Positions 1 through 8,612 of a DNA stretch of 64,000 nucleotides are shown piece by piece; within the stretch, counting starts at the first letter, position 1; each line of letters opens with the position of its first letter. The notes under the pieces were generated by a model. It was not told where the DNA came from. It searched no databases and was given only the letters and a program-made list of their open reading frames with translations. This stretch comes from Intestinimonas butyriciproducens (GTDB lineage Bacteria; Bacillota; Clostridia; Oscillospirales; Oscillospiraceae), in assembly GCF_004154955.1 (NCBI RefSeq), contig NZ_CP011524.1:2232001-2296000 (forward strand), in the 5' to 3' direction. A program made the position numbers and the translations under genes.

Positions 1-451
1 GGAGCCCCACCGGCTGGCGCATCCGGTCCTCCAGCCCCATCCCCAGCAGGGAGAGCTGCTCCCGGAAAAAGGCCTTATCCTCCTTGTTCACCCGGCTGAA
101 AAAGGCCCGCTGGTGCTTGGCGGCGCGGAGATAGGCCAGGGCAAGGTTCTCCTCAATGGTCATATGGGGGGCGGTCCCCTTCATGGGGTCCTGGAAGAGC
201 CGTCCGATCTCCCGGCTGCGGCGGTATTCCGGCTGGAAAGTGATGTCCTCCCCATCCAGAACAATAGAGCCCGCATCGGCAAAGAAAACGCCGGAAATGG
301 CGTTGAAGAGGGTGGATTTCCCCGCGCCGTTGGACCCCACGATGGTGATGAAATCTCCCCGTTCCAGGCGCAGATCCACATCGGTGAGGGCCTTTTTCTC
401 ATTGACGGTGCCGGGGTTGAAGGTCTTGGAGACCCCGCTCAGCTTCAGCAT
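1..451 (-). CDS. ABC transporter ATP-binding protein, tryptophan-type uptake system (3' end outside window)
   Basis: This is the cytoplasmic ATPase of an uptake transporter; only the first 150 codons lie in the window. The Walker A motif GSNGAGKST is at residues 39-47, and the Q-loop context (GRLFQDPMKG) follows near residue 90. The ATG at 451 overlaps the last codons of the permease gene, so the two are translationally coupled. It is the last visible gene of the unit substrate-binding protein, permease, ATPase behind a Trp T-box, which matches the trpXYZ layout (this would be TrpZ). The family is COG1101-like from memory; tryptophan specificity rests on the T-box, not on this protein. Confidence 0.9.
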   Translation of the reverse strand, partial: MLKLSGVSKTFNPGTVNEKKALTDVDLRLERGDFITIVGSNGAGKSTLFNAISGVFFADAGSIVLDGEDITFQPEYRRSREIGRLFQDPMKGTAPHMTIEENLALAYLRAAKHQRAFFSRVNKEDKAFFREQLSLLGMGLEDRMRQPVGL

Positions 452-1359
452 GCGCCCCGCCTCCTCTCCGACAGCGCCGCCCGCTTGCGGCGCTGGAGCA
501 GGAAATAGTCCTTCAGAGCCGGGGCGGCGATGGCCAGGGCCACAATGACAGCGGTGATGAGTTTGAGATAGGTGGTGACATTAAACTTCAGCGCCACGGC
601 ATAAATGGCCCGGTAGATGAGGCTGCCCACCACCACGGCGACGACGCCCCGCAAGATCCCGCTCTTGCCCCGGGAGATCACGGACTGTCCGATGATGAGG
701 CTTGCAAGCCCCAGCACCACCATGCCGGTGCCCAGGTTCATATCCGCACTCTTCTGATACTGGGCGATAAGAGCGCCGGAGAGGGCGGTCATGGCGTTGG
801 CGAGGCACAGGCCCACCGTGATGGTAAAGACCGGGTTGATGGAGGAAGCGCGCACCATATCGGTGTTGTCCCCCGTAGCCCGGATGGACAGCCCCAGCCG
901 GGTGCCCAGAAACAGCACCAGCAGCACGCAGACAGCCAGCACCACCACGGAGGCCACCAGCAGCTTGTGCCAGCTCCCCGCAAAGCCGGTCTCCTTGACC
1001 AGAGAAAAGATGGTGTCGCTTTTGTAGAGGTTCACATTGGCCGACCCCATGACCGTGAGATTCACGGAATAGAGCCCGAAGTTTGTGATGATGCCCGCCA
1101 GGATAGAGGGTACCCCCAGCTTGGTCTGGAGGAAGGCGGTGACAAAACCGGCGGCGGCCCCGGCCAGCATGGCCATGGGCAGAGCCAGAACAGGGTGGCC
1201 CATCAGGCAGACCGTGGCGGACACGGCGCAGCCCAGCGTAAAGGCGCCGTCGGTGGTGAGATCGGCGATATCCAGGATGGTGTAGCTCAAAAAGAGCGCC
1301 AGCGCCACCAGGGCGTAGATCACCCCGGCCTCCAGGGCCGTCTGTACAATGGTGAGCAT
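445..1359 (-). CDS. ABC transporter permease, tryptophan-type uptake system
   Basis: A 304-residue integral membrane permease with about eight to nine hydrophobic segments, beginning MLTIVQTALEAGVIYALVAL. It belongs to the branched-chain-amino-acid-like/COG4120 permease group that pairs with COG2984 substrate-binding proteins. The ATG at 1359 follows a GAAAGGAG ribosome binding site at a normal distance. Its stop overlaps the start of the ATPase gene by 7 bases. It lies 76 bases after the substrate-binding protein gene, and the gap is largely filled by a perfect inverted repeat. Role: forms the membrane channel for the ligand delivered by the lipoprotein. Equivalent to TrpY in the trpXYZ scheme. 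Confidence 0.88.
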   Translation of the reverse strand: MLTIVQTALEAGVIYALVALALFLSYTILDIADLTTDGAFTLGCAVSATVCLMGHPVLALPMAMLAGAAAGFVTAFLQTKLGVPSILAGIITNFGLYSVNLTVMGSANVNLYKSDTIFSLVKETGFAGSWHKLLVASVVVLAVCVLLVLFLGTRLGLSIRATGDNTDMVRASSINPVFTITVGLCLANAMTALSGALIAQYQKSADMNLGTGMVVLGLASLIIGQSVISRGKSGILRGVVAVVVGSLIYRAIYAVALKFNVTTYLKLITAVIVALAIAAPALKDYFLLQRRKRAALSERRRGAC

Positions 1360-1380
1360 GAGGGTCTTTCTCCTTTCACG

Positions 1381-1418
1381 CGGTCATACCCCTGCCGGGT
1401 CCGGCAGGGGTATGACCG
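1381..1418 (-). other. Perfect 18-bp inverted repeat between binding-protein and permease genes
   Basis: Two 18-base arms that are exact reverse complements, separated only by GT, fill half of the gap between the lipoprotein and permease genes. There is no T-run on the minus-strand exit side, so it does not look like a full intrinsic terminator. Such intercistronic hairpins often protect the 3' end of the binding-protein message and so raise its level over the membrane components; that role is inferred. Confidence 0.7.
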
Positions 1419-1435
1419 TCAGACATTCTCCCGTT

Positions 1436-2470
1436 TCAGTCCTCGGTGGTCTCCACCTCGCTGACGGTGGAGGCCATATCGCTGAACACGGCGTAATCGG
1501 CGCCCAGCGCGGCGGCGGTCTCGGTATTGACCGTGATGATGCCGCCGTCCATCACGTGGTACTCAGGCACCACGCCGGTCTGGAGTACCTCCAGCGCCAT
1601 ATCGGCGGTATAGGCTCCGAGCTCGGTGTAGTTGACGCCGCAGGTGGCAAATGCGCCGTTGCGGACGAAGGAATCGGCCCCGGTATAGTGGGGCACGTCC
1701 GCCTCAATGAAGGTCTCGGCAATGGTCAGCTCCACGGCCATCACGCTGTTGTCGGTGGGGGTAAAGACGGCGTCCGCCTCGCCTGCCAGGCTGGCCGCGG
1801 CGGCAATGATCTCATCCGGGTTGACACCGGTGCGCTCCACATAGGCGATTCCCTTGGCATCCAGGTATTCCTTGGCCTCGGCAATGGGCGTCTCGGAATT
1901 CGGCTCCGAGGGGGAGTACAGCAGGCCCACGGTCTGAATATCCGGGTCCTGGGCAAACATCATGTCCAGAATAAAGGCGGTGTTCAGAGCGTCGCTGGTG
2001 CCGGTGACCCGGTCGATGCCGGTGAGTCCCGCGGTGGCGGGGTCGCTGATGGCGGCGTAGATGATGGGGGTGCCCAGGTCCTCGGTGGCATTGACCATGC
2101 ATTGCGCCGCCAGGGTGGCGATGGGGATCACGGCGTCATAGCCCTCGCCGGCCACCTGGGCGCCGATCTGGTTGAGCAGGCTCTGGTCATTCTGGCCGTT
2201 GAACTCCGTATAGTCGATGGCGATGCCCAGCTCCGCCGCCTTGGCGTCCAGCTCGGCTTCCACCGCCTGGCGGATCTCGTCCAGGGAGGCGTGGTCCAGT
2301 TGCTGAACGATGGCGATCTTATACCCGGACACCCCCTGCCCGGTGGGCTCGGCGGTGTCGGCGGGCGCGTGAGTGGAGGAACCGGAGCCGGAGCCGCAGG
2401 CGGCGAGGGACAGGGTCAGCGCGGCGGCGGCGGTCAGAGACATGGTGTTCTTCAGATTCAGCTTTTTCAT
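1436..2470 (-). CDS. trpX: ABC transporter substrate-binding lipoprotein, tryptophan-type (TrpX-like)
   Basis: A 344-residue extracytoplasmic binding protein anchored as a lipoprotein: the signal peptide begins MKKLNLKNTM and ends at the lipobox LAAC near residue 25, followed by a Gly/Ser linker. The rest is a two-lobed periplasmic-binding fold of the COG2984 (ABC_sub_bind) family, with segments such as YKIAIVQQLDHASLDEIRQ and TNIP-like hinge regions. I chose ATG 2470 because it follows an AAAGGAG site; an upstream in-frame codon at 2545 lies inside the leader terminator. First gene of the operon, controlled by the T-box leader upstream. The leader has a UGG specifier, so the likely ligand is tryptophan or a precursor. 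Confidence 0.88.
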   Translation of the reverse strand: MKKLNLKNTMSLTAAAALTLSLAACGSGSGSSTHAPADTAEPTGQGVSGYKIAIVQQLDHASLDEIRQAVEAELDAKAAELGIAIDYTEFNGQNDQSLLNQIGAQVAGEGYDAVIPIATLAAQCMVNATEDLGTPIIYAAISDPATAGLTGIDRVTGTSDALNTAFILDMMFAQDPDIQTVGLLYSPSEPNSETPIAEAKEYLDAKGIAYVERTGVNPDEIIAAAASLAGEADAVFTPTDNSVMAVELTIAETFIEADVPHYTGADSFVRNGAFATCGVNYTELGAYTADMALEVLQTGVVPEYHVMDGGIITVNTETAAALGADYAVFSDMASTVSEVETTED

Positions 2471-2523
2471 TGTAGTTTTCTCCTTTTTTGAGTTTTGGGC
2501 GGCAGATGGAGCCAGCAGCATGT

Positions 2524-2811
2524 AAAAAAAACGCTTTTGTCCCATTTCTGGGACAAAAGCGTTTCAAAACACTTCTGCGATACCACCCAAATTGACGCTT
2601 GCGCGTCCACTCGCTTCACGCACCATCATGCGTGCCCGATGGATAACGGGTGGGGCCCCGTCGGCATCTACTGAGCGAAACCGCCTTTCAAGCCGCCCTC
2701 CGGAGTCCATTCGCCGGTTTCCGCACATCCCGATTCCACCATCCGGGACTCTCTAAAGATTGGAATGCACCGGGTACTTCTCTCCGTCACAGGTTTGATC
2801 GCTATTGCTTG
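2524..2811 (-). promoter_or_regulatory. T-box riboswitch leader with UGG (Trp) specifier
   Basis: On the minus strand the leader contains a Stem I whose 3' side reads GAATGGACTCCG. The codon TGG (2709-2707) sits where the specifier is expected, followed by A, and the flanks CGGAG and CTCCG pair. Downstream is the T-box sequence GGGTGGTATCGCAGAAG (from 2588). It ends in a 14-bp hairpin (2531-2562) with eight T. Uncharged tRNA-Trp would stabilise the antiterminator and switch on the transporter. The T-box reads TGGTATCGCA rather than the common TGGTACCGCG, a tolerated variant. Confidence 0.92.
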
Positions 2812-2817
2812 TAGGTT

Positions 2818-2846
2818 ATTATACGCAGAGCCGAGGCCATTGTCAA
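2818..2846 (-). promoter_or_regulatory. Sigma-A promoter of the T-box/trp transporter operon
   Basis: On the minus strand TTGACA (2846-2841), a 17-base spacer and TATAAT (2823-2818) form a consensus promoter. Its -35 box overlaps the stop codon of the neighbouring DMT transporter gene. Transcription should begin near 2811, at the 5' side of Stem I. Confidence 0.85.
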
Positions 2847-3757
2847 CCCTTTTTTTCCGTTTCAGCGGGCGTCTTTTTCCTCAGGAACTCAAACTTGGTC
2901 TCCGAGCACAGGACGGCCACAAAGATGAGCACAAAACCCAGCACCATCACGGCGTTGAGGTCCTCCTCCCCCACGACAATGGAGGCCAGCACGCCGAAGG
3001 GCGCCTCCAGGGACAGGAGGACCGCTGCGGTGGAGGGCGCGGTGTACTTCTGCCCGATGTTCTGGAACAGCAGCGCCCCGCAGGAAGAGAAGATCACCAG
3101 ATAGACCATGGCGAAGACGGCGCTCCCCGAAAGGTCCGTGGGGAAGGGTTCCCGGAAGAGGAGGGCCCCCACCCAGCTCCAGGCCCCGAAAAAGGCGAAC
3201 TGGAGGGTGGTGATGAGGAAGATGTCCCGCCCCTCGGCGTATTTGTTCACCGCCACGATATGGGCAGCAAAGAAGAACCCGCCCACCAGCGTGAGGGCGT
3301 CGCCGGAGTTGATGCTCAGCGCCCCGCCCTCGTTGGACAGGGAGACCATGCCGATGCCCACCACGCAGATAACGGCGGCCAGAATATTCCACTTGTCCGG
3401 ACGCTTGCGGGCGATGACCCAGTATAAAAAGGGGACGATGACACAATATACTGCCGTGAGGAAGGCATTCTTGCCCGAGGTGGTGCGGTCCAGGCCGAAG
3501 GTCTGGAAGGCATAGGCCAGGAAGAGCATGGTGCCGATAAGAAAGCCCGCCTTGAGGTAGCCGCGGTCCATCACCTTCCAGGACTTCCAAAACACCAGGC
3601 CCAGTACGACGGCGGCGGCGGTAAAGCGGAAGGCCAGCAGATAAAAAGGGGTAAAGCTGTCCAGCGAGTGCTTCATGACCACGAAGGAGGTGCCCCAGAT
3701 GATAGGGGCCAGGATCAGCATGGGCTTTGCCAACTTTTTCAGTACGGATTCGTTCAT
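2843..3757 (-). CDS. EamA/DMT-family transporter
   Basis: A 304-residue, ten-segment membrane protein of the drug/metabolite transporter superfamily with two EamA repeats. Typical landmarks are IIWGTSFVVMKHSLDSFTP in TM1 and YTAPSTAAVLLSLEAPFG near the start of the last repeat. The start at ATG 3757 (MNESVLKKLAK) follows a GGAGA-type site and gives the usual family length; longer in-frame extensions lack transporter features. It exports or imports an unknown small metabolite. Divergent from the 3-methyladenine glycosylase gene. Substrate cannot be assigned from sequence. Confidence 0.88.
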   Translation of the reverse strand: MNESVLKKLAKPMLILAPIIWGTSFVVMKHSLDSFTPFYLLAFRFTAAAVVLGLVFWKSWKVMDRGYLKAGFLIGTMLFLAYAFQTFGLDRTTSGKNAFLTAVYCVIVPFLYWVIARKRPDKWNILAAVICVVGIGMVSLSNEGGALSINSGDALTLVGGFFFAAHIVAVNKYAEGRDIFLITTLQFAFFGAWSWVGALLFREPFPTDLSGSAVFAMVYLVIFSSCGALLFQNIGQKYTAPSTAAVLLSLEAPFGVLASIVVGEEDLNAVMVLGFVLIFVAVLCSETKFEFLRKKTPAETEKKG

Positions 3758-3820
3758 GGGTTGTCTCCTCTCCCTTGCTATGGTAAGATGGTACATACTA
3801 CGCGGAGGAAGGTGGTCGCT

Positions 3821-4405
3821 GTGCCGAAATTGACGCGGGACTTTTATGAAAGGGACACCCTTCTGGTGGCCCGGGACCTGCTGGGCAAATATCTGGTGCA
3901 CCGGGTGGACGGTGTGCCGCTCTGCGGCCGCATCACCGAGACCGAGGCCTACATCGGCCGGATGGACAAGGCCTGCCATGCCTACGGCTACAAGCGGACC
4001 CCGCGGACGCAGACCCTGTTTTCTCCTCCCGGCACGGCCTACCTCTACCTCATCTATGGCATGTACCACTGCCTCAACTTTGTCACGGAGCCGGAGGGAG
4101 AGCCCTGTGCGGTGCTGCTGCGGGCGGTGGAGGCGGCGGAGGGCGCGGAGTTCATGGCGCAAAACCGGTTCGGCTGCGGTCTCTCGGCACTGACACCCTA
4201 TCAGAGGAAAAACTTTTTGAACGGCCCCGGCAAGGTGTGCCGGGCCTTTTCCCTGACCAGGGCGCAGAACGGCCTGGATCTCACGGGAGATACCCTCTTC
4301 CTCTGGGACGCAGGCGAGACTCCGGAACAAATCCATGTGGGAAAGCGGATCGGCATCGATTACGCCGAAGAGGCCGCCGATTTTCCTTGGAGGTTTTATC
4401 TATGA
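3821..4405 (+). CDS. 3-methyladenine DNA glycosylase (MPG/AAG family)
   Basis: A 194-residue base-excision-repair glycosylase that removes alkylated purines. The family pattern is clear: VARDLLGKYLVHRVDG at the N terminus, ETEAYIGRMDKACHAYG with the catalytic Glu, and LIYGMYHCLNFVTEPEG in the substrate pocket. The start is GTG 3821, preceded by GGAGGAAGG at eight bases; another GTG at 3812 is too close to that site. The stop overlaps the next start as ATGA, coupling it to the HAD phosphatase. Length is normal for bacterial members. Confidence 0.93.
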   Translation: MPKLTRDFYERDTLLVARDLLGKYLVHRVDGVPLCGRITETEAYIGRMDKACHAYGYKRTPRTQTLFSPPGTAYLYLIYGMYHCLNFVTEPEGEPCAVLLRAVEAAEGAEFMAQNRFGCGLSALTPYQRKNFLNGPGKVCRAFSLTRAQNGLDLTGDTLFLWDAGETPEQIHVGKRIGIDYAEEAADFPWRFYL

Positions 4406-5025
4406 AATTGTTTGACTTGGACGGCACCCTCATCGACTCCAATGGGATCTGGGTGGACGTGGACCTCCGTTTTCTCGGGCGCCACGGCCTTACCCCCACC
4501 GAGGAGTACACCTACGCCGTGGGCCACTCCATCTTTCCCGTAGCGGCGGAATTCACCAGGGACTACTACGGTCTGGACCTCACCCCGGAGGAGATCATGG
4601 AAGAGTGGCTCTCCATGGCCGGGAATGCCTACGCCCATGTCCCCATGAAGGAGGGTGCCCGGGACTATCTCTCCCGTTGCGCCCGCGGCGGGGAGCGCAT
4701 GGCCGTCGTCACCGCCTGCGTGCCGGCGCTGTGCCGAACCGCCCTGGAGCGCCACGGGCTCACAGACTGTTTTGAGGAGATCGTATTCGCCCAGGAGCTG
4801 GGGCTGGAAAAACGGGACCCGCAGGTCTACCGCATCGCCGCAGAGCGTTTCCGGGTCTCTCCCGAAGACTGCACGCTCTACGAGGACGCGCCTTCCAACT
4901 GTGCCGCCGCCCGGCTGGCCGGTATGACTGTGGTGGGGGTATACGACGCCTTTTACGATTCCTACCAGGAGGAGATGCAAAAAAACAGCGACCGCTATAT
5001 CCGCAGCTTCACCGAGCTGCTCTGA
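4402..5025 (+). CDS. HAD-superfamily phosphatase, beta-phosphoglucomutase-like
   Basis: A 207-residue HAD hydrolase. Motif I is FDLDGTLIDS at residues 4-13 with the nucleophile Asp. Motif II is the Thr in VVTAC, and motif III/IV ends with LYEDAPSNCAAARLAGM. The cap domain between motifs I and II is helical, as in PGMB/phosphoglycolate-type members. The ATG overlaps the glycosylase stop (ATGA). The substrate is probably a small phosphorylated sugar or nucleotide but cannot be read from the sequence. Confidence 0.88.
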   Translation: MKLFDLDGTLIDSNGIWVDVDLRFLGRHGLTPTEEYTYAVGHSIFPVAAEFTRDYYGLDLTPEEIMEEWLSMAGNAYAHVPMKEGARDYLSRCARGGERMAVVTACVPALCRTALERHGLTDCFEEIVFAQELGLEKRDPQVYRIAAERFRVSPEDCTLYEDAPSNCAAARLAGMTVVGVYDAFYDSYQEEMQKNSDRYIRSFTELL

Positions 5026-5040
5026 TGGGGCCGTTTTTGT

Positions 5041-5072
5041 ACCGGCGGACCGCCCGCAGGCGGTCCGCCGGT
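5041..5072. terminator. Hairpin between convergent genes
   Basis: A perfect 14-bp stem with a CGCA loop separates the HAD gene from the convergent pcrA gene. A short T-rich stretch lies only on the upstream (plus-strand) side, so termination is probably weak or factor-assisted. Confidence 0.6.
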
Positions 5073-5076
5073 CTGC

Positions 5077-7575
5077 TTACGCCTTGGACATATGCTGCCG
5101 GGCCGACTTGAGCATAAGCCGTTTGGTGCCCACGGAGTCGAACGCGATCTCGATGAGGGCATCGCCCCCCATAGGCTGCACGCTGGTGACCAGCCCCTTG
5201 CCGAAGGCCTTGTGGATCACGGTGTCCCCCTTCTGGAAGGCGGGCAGCGCGCCGGCGTCCGGCCTGGGACGGGCCGCCGGCGTTCCGGGGCGGGGCGCCG
5301 GGGCGGAGCGGACGCCGCCATAGGCAGGGCGCGCGCCCTGTGCGGGTCTCTGGTAGCCGCCGGCCCCATGGCCACCATACACGCCCGGCCGGTCTGCGGA
5401 CATGCCGCCCGGCCTTGGAGACTGCCAGCGTCCGGCGGCGTCGTCCGGCTCCGAGAGAAAGTTCCGTCCGCTCTGTTCCACGTACTCGCCGGGGATCTCC
5501 CCCACGAAGCGGGAGGGACGGTTGGCGGAGGTGCGTCCAAAGAGCATCCGCTGTCCGGCGCAGGTGAGACAGAGCCGCTCCTTGGCGCGGGTCATGGCCA
5601 CATAGCACAGCCGCCGCTCCTCCTCCATCTCCTCGTCGTCGCCGATGGCGCGGCTTCCCGGGAAGATCCCCTCCTCCACGCCCACCACGAATACCACGGG
5701 AAACTCCAGGCCCTTGGCCGAGTGCATGGTCATCATGACCACGCAGTCCTCGCTGGGGTCGTGACTGTCCAGATCGGTATACAGTGCGATCTCGTCCAGG
5801 AATCCGGAGAGCGAGGGCCCGCCCTCCGCGTTCTCTATGTAGCTGTTGATGGAGGTCAAAAGCTCCCGCACGTTTTCCAGCCGGGTGCGGTCCTCCACGG
5901 TGTTCTTGGCCTCCAGGGCCACGGCATAACCCGTCCGGGCCAGGACCTCCTCGTAGAAGTTGGGGAGGTCGAGTTCCCCGGCAAGAGCGCGCAGCTCCTC
6001 CATCATATCGGTGAACTGGGCCAGCTTGGCCGCAGCTTTCTGGAGATCGGGGTAGGCCCGGGCGTTTTTGATGATCTCCCAGAGGCTCTTCCCCTCCTGT
6101 ACGGCCAAGGTCTGGGCGGTATCCACCGTTTTCTGCCCGATGCCCCGGGCGGGCACGTTGATGATCCGGGTGAGACGCAGATCGTCGGCGGGGTTGTTGA
6201 GGGCGCAGAGGTAGGCCAGCATATCCTTGACCTCCGCCCGGTCGAAGAAGCGGATGCCGCCGATGATACGGTAGGGGACGCCGTTGCGCTTGAATGCCTG
6301 CTCGATCTGGTTGGACTGGGCGTTCATCCGGTAGAGGACGGCGTGGTCGCGCCACTTCCTGCCCTGACTGAAGCCGGTCAGGATCTGGGAGGCCACGTAT
6401 TGGGCCTCGTCGTTCTCGTTCATGGCGGTGTAGACCTGGACCTTGTCCCCGGCGTCATGGCTGGTCCACAGCTCCTTGCCCTTGCGCCCCAGATTGTGCT
6501 TGATGACGGCGTTGGACGCCTCCAGAATATTCTTGGTGGAGCGGTAGTTCTGTTCCAGACGGATGACCCTGGCGCCCCTGTACTGCTTTTCAAAAGAGAG
6601 GATGTTTTCGATGGTCGCCCCCCGGAAGCGGTAGATGGATTGGTCGTCGTCGCCCACCACACAGATATTTTCCCACTTGCCCGCCAGGGCGGCGGCCAGC
6701 CGGTACTGGAGGTTGTTGGTGTCCTGGTATTCGTCGATAAGGACATACCGGAACTTGTTCTGGTAGTAGCTCCGCACATCCTCGTGCTCTTCGAGCAGGC
6801 GCACCGTGTCCAGGATGAGGTCGTCAAAATCCAGCGCATTGGCCTCCCGCAGGCGGCGCTCGTACTCCACATAGAGCTTGGCGATCCGGGTCAGCCGGAA
6901 ATCTCCCATCTTTTCGCACTCCTGGAGATAGGCGGGCCCGGACTTCATGGCGTCCTTGGCGCGGGAGATGGCTGCGAGGACCGACCGGGGAGGGAACGCC
7001 TTGTCGTCCATGTTGAAGTCCTTGAGGATATCCTTTACCACCCGCTCGGAGTCGGCGGAGTCGTAAATGGTAAAAGACTGCTGGAAGCCCAGCTTTTCGA
7101 TGTCCCGGCGCAGGATGCGCACACAGGCCGAGTGGAACGTGGAGGCCCAGATGTCGTTGGCCGCGGGCCCCAGCATCCGCTCCAGCCGCTCCTTGAGCTC
7201 TCCGGCGGCCTTGTTGGTGAAGGTGATGGCAATGATGGACCAGGGGGAGGCAGGGTCCAACCTGCACAGCCGCTCCGCCTCCTCGCGTCCCTCCGGAATG
7301 GGATGGGCGGCATAGGCCTCCAGAAAGACAAGGTCGTCCTCGGTGACCCAGCCGGGCGCGTCGTCGGAGTCGGAGCCCCTGCCGTATTTCATCAGATTGG
7401 CGATACGGTGGATCAGCACGGTGGTCTTGCCGCTGCCCGCCCCCGCCAGCAGGAGGAGAGGTCCCTCGGTGGCCATGGCCGCCCGGCGCTGTTCCGGATT
7501 CAGGTTCTGGAACTCCCCTTCGATGACGGCCCGCCTGGCCTTACAAAATCTCAATTCTTGGTCTTGATCCAGCAT
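5077..7575 (-). CDS. pcrA: ATP-dependent 3'-5' DNA helicase PcrA/UvrD
   Basis: An 832-residue superfamily 1 helicase used in repair, replication restart and rolling-circle processing. Visible motifs: Walker A GAGSGKTT near residue 48, TFTNKAAGELKERL (motif Ia), LIDEYQDTNNLQYRL (Walker B), VGDDDQSIYRFRGA (motif III), LEQNYRST (motif IV) and VMMTMHSAKGLEFPVVF (motif V). The C terminus ends in the PcrA-type Tudor-like module (KGDTVIHKAFGKGLVTSV). An unusually long Gly/Arg/Pro-rich linker precedes it. I prefer ATG 7575 behind AGGTGA over the GTG at 7602, which lacks a site. Confidence 0.95.
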   Translation of the reverse strand: MLDQDQELRFCKARRAVIEGEFQNLNPEQRRAAMATEGPLLLLAGAGSGKTTVLIHRIANLMKYGRGSDSDDAPGWVTEDDLVFLEAYAAHPIPEGREEAERLCRLDPASPWSIIAITFTNKAAGELKERLERMLGPAANDIWASTFHSACVRILRRDIEKLGFQQSFTIYDSADSERVVKDILKDFNMDDKAFPPRSVLAAISRAKDAMKSGPAYLQECEKMGDFRLTRIAKLYVEYERRLREANALDFDDLILDTVRLLEEHEDVRSYYQNKFRYVLIDEYQDTNNLQYRLAAALAGKWENICVVGDDDQSIYRFRGATIENILSFEKQYRGARVIRLEQNYRSTKNILEASNAVIKHNLGRKGKELWTSHDAGDKVQVYTAMNENDEAQYVASQILTGFSQGRKWRDHAVLYRMNAQSNQIEQAFKRNGVPYRIIGGIRFFDRAEVKDMLAYLCALNNPADDLRLTRIINVPARGIGQKTVDTAQTLAVQEGKSLWEIIKNARAYPDLQKAAAKLAQFTDMMEELRALAGELDLPNFYEEVLARTGYAVALEAKNTVEDRTRLENVRELLTSINSYIENAEGGPSLSGFLDEIALYTDLDSHDPSEDCVVMMTMHSAKGLEFPVVFVVGVEEGIFPGSRAIGDDEEMEEERRLCYVAMTRAKERLCLTCAGQRMLFGRTSANRPSRFVGEIPGEYVEQSGRNFLSEPDDAAGRWQSPRPGGMSADRPGVYGGHGAGGYQRPAQGARPAYGGVRSAPAPRPGTPAARPRPDAGALPAFQKGDTVIHKAFGKGLVTSVQPMGGDALIEIAFDSVGTKRLMLKSARQHMSKA

Positions 7576-7682
7576 GTGTTCACCTATTCTCTCTTTCTGC
7601 ACTTTTATTTTATCTTACTCCGGGGCCCAGGTCACGCACGGATCTGGCATGGCCTCCATTCCGTTTTGGAATGTCCCGGACA

Positions 7683-7710
7683 TAAAATGCGCCGCGGCGG
7701 CCCGCGGCGC
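7683..7710 (-). terminator. Terminator of the ispE operon
   Basis: On the minus strand a 9-bp GC stem (GCGCCGCGG and its complement, 7689-7710) is followed by ATTTTATG. It closes the operon thrH-like, DUF1015, ispE. Confidence 0.65.
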
Positions 7711-7723
7711 TTCCGATCGCTCT

Positions 7724-8584
7724 TCAGAGGGTCTCGGTGAGGAAGGTGTCCCGGTATGTGCCGCGCAGCTCTTCCCAAGCCTGTGCGGCATCCTCGGCGC
7801 GTTCAAAAAGTCCAAAGACGGTGGGCCCGGTGCCGCTCATGTTGGCCCCCAGAGCCCCGTGCTGTACCAGCACATTTTTGATGCCGGAGATCTCTTCCGC
7901 CTGCCGGGGGGGCAGCACATCCTCAAAGATGTTGTACATCCGCCGGGCCGCGCCTCCCAGGTCTCCTCCCTCCAAGGCCACCACCATCCCCTCGGTATCC
8001 GGGCGGTGGCGGAGCTTGACCCCGTCGACCCGTGCAAAGAGCTCGGGCGTGGAGATGGAAAAAGCCGGCTTACAGAGGACGGCGTGGCACCGCGGCAGCG
8101 CCGGGAGTGGGGTGAGAACCTCACCTCTCCCCTCCGCCAAAGCCGTGCCGCCCAGCACGCAGTAGGGCACGTCGGAGCCCACCCGCTCTCCCAGCCGGGC
8201 CAGCGCCTCGCCGGAGTATCCGGCACCGAGGAGGCGGTTGAGGCCACGCAGAACGGCGGCGGCGTCCGAGCTGCCGCCGCCGGTCCCCGCGCAGACGGGA
8301 ATATGCTTCTCCACCGAGATGGAGAGTCCGCCGCAGTCGAGGCCGCAGTCCTCCAAAAACTGCAGAGCGGCGGCGGCGGCCAGATTTTTCTCGTTGGTAG
8401 GGAGAAAGCTCAGATTGGTGCGCACCCGCACGCCTCCGCCCGTACCGGTCTCCAGAGTGATCCGATCCGCCAGGGCCACCGACTGCATCACCATTCTGAG
8501 CTCGTGATAGCCGTCGCTCCTTCTGCCCAGCACATCCAGGGTCAGATTCAGCTTGGCCGGCGCTTCCACCGTAAGCCTGGGCAT
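7724..8584 (-). CDS. ispE: 4-diphosphocytidyl-2-C-methyl-D-erythritol kinase
   Basis: A 286-residue GHMP kinase of the MEP isoprenoid pathway; it phosphorylates the 2-OH of CDP-methylerythritol. The N terminus APAKLNLTLDVLGRRSDGYH carries the substrate-binding Lys/Asn and YHEL segment. The ATP-binding loop is PVCAGTGGGSSDAAAVL. The second GHMP region GANMSGTGPTVFGLF is near the C terminus. ATG 8584 is nine bases after AAAGGAG. It is the last gene of a three-gene minus-strand run after thrH-like and DUF1015 genes, with a 28-base gap to the latter. Confidence 0.95.
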   Translation of the reverse strand: MPRLTVEAPAKLNLTLDVLGRRSDGYHELRMVMQSVALADRITLETGTGGGVRVRTNLSFLPTNEKNLAAAAALQFLEDCGLDCGGLSISVEKHIPVCAGTGGGSSDAAAVLRGLNRLLGAGYSGEALARLGERVGSDVPYCVLGGTALAEGRGEVLTPLPALPRCHAVLCKPAFSISTPELFARVDGVKLRHRPDTEGMVVALEGGDLGGAARRMYNIFEDVLPPRQAEEISGIKNVLVQHGALGANMSGTGPTVFGLFERAEDAAQAWEELRGTYRDTFLTETL

Positions 8585-8612
8585 GACCATACGCTCCTTT
8601 CCAAAGCGCTGT

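Noticed and set aside
5092-7740. Long plus-strand open frame of 882 codons opposite pcrA
   Set aside because: It is the complement of a confirmed helicase gene in GC-rich DNA, with low-complexity Gly/His-rich translation and no family features.
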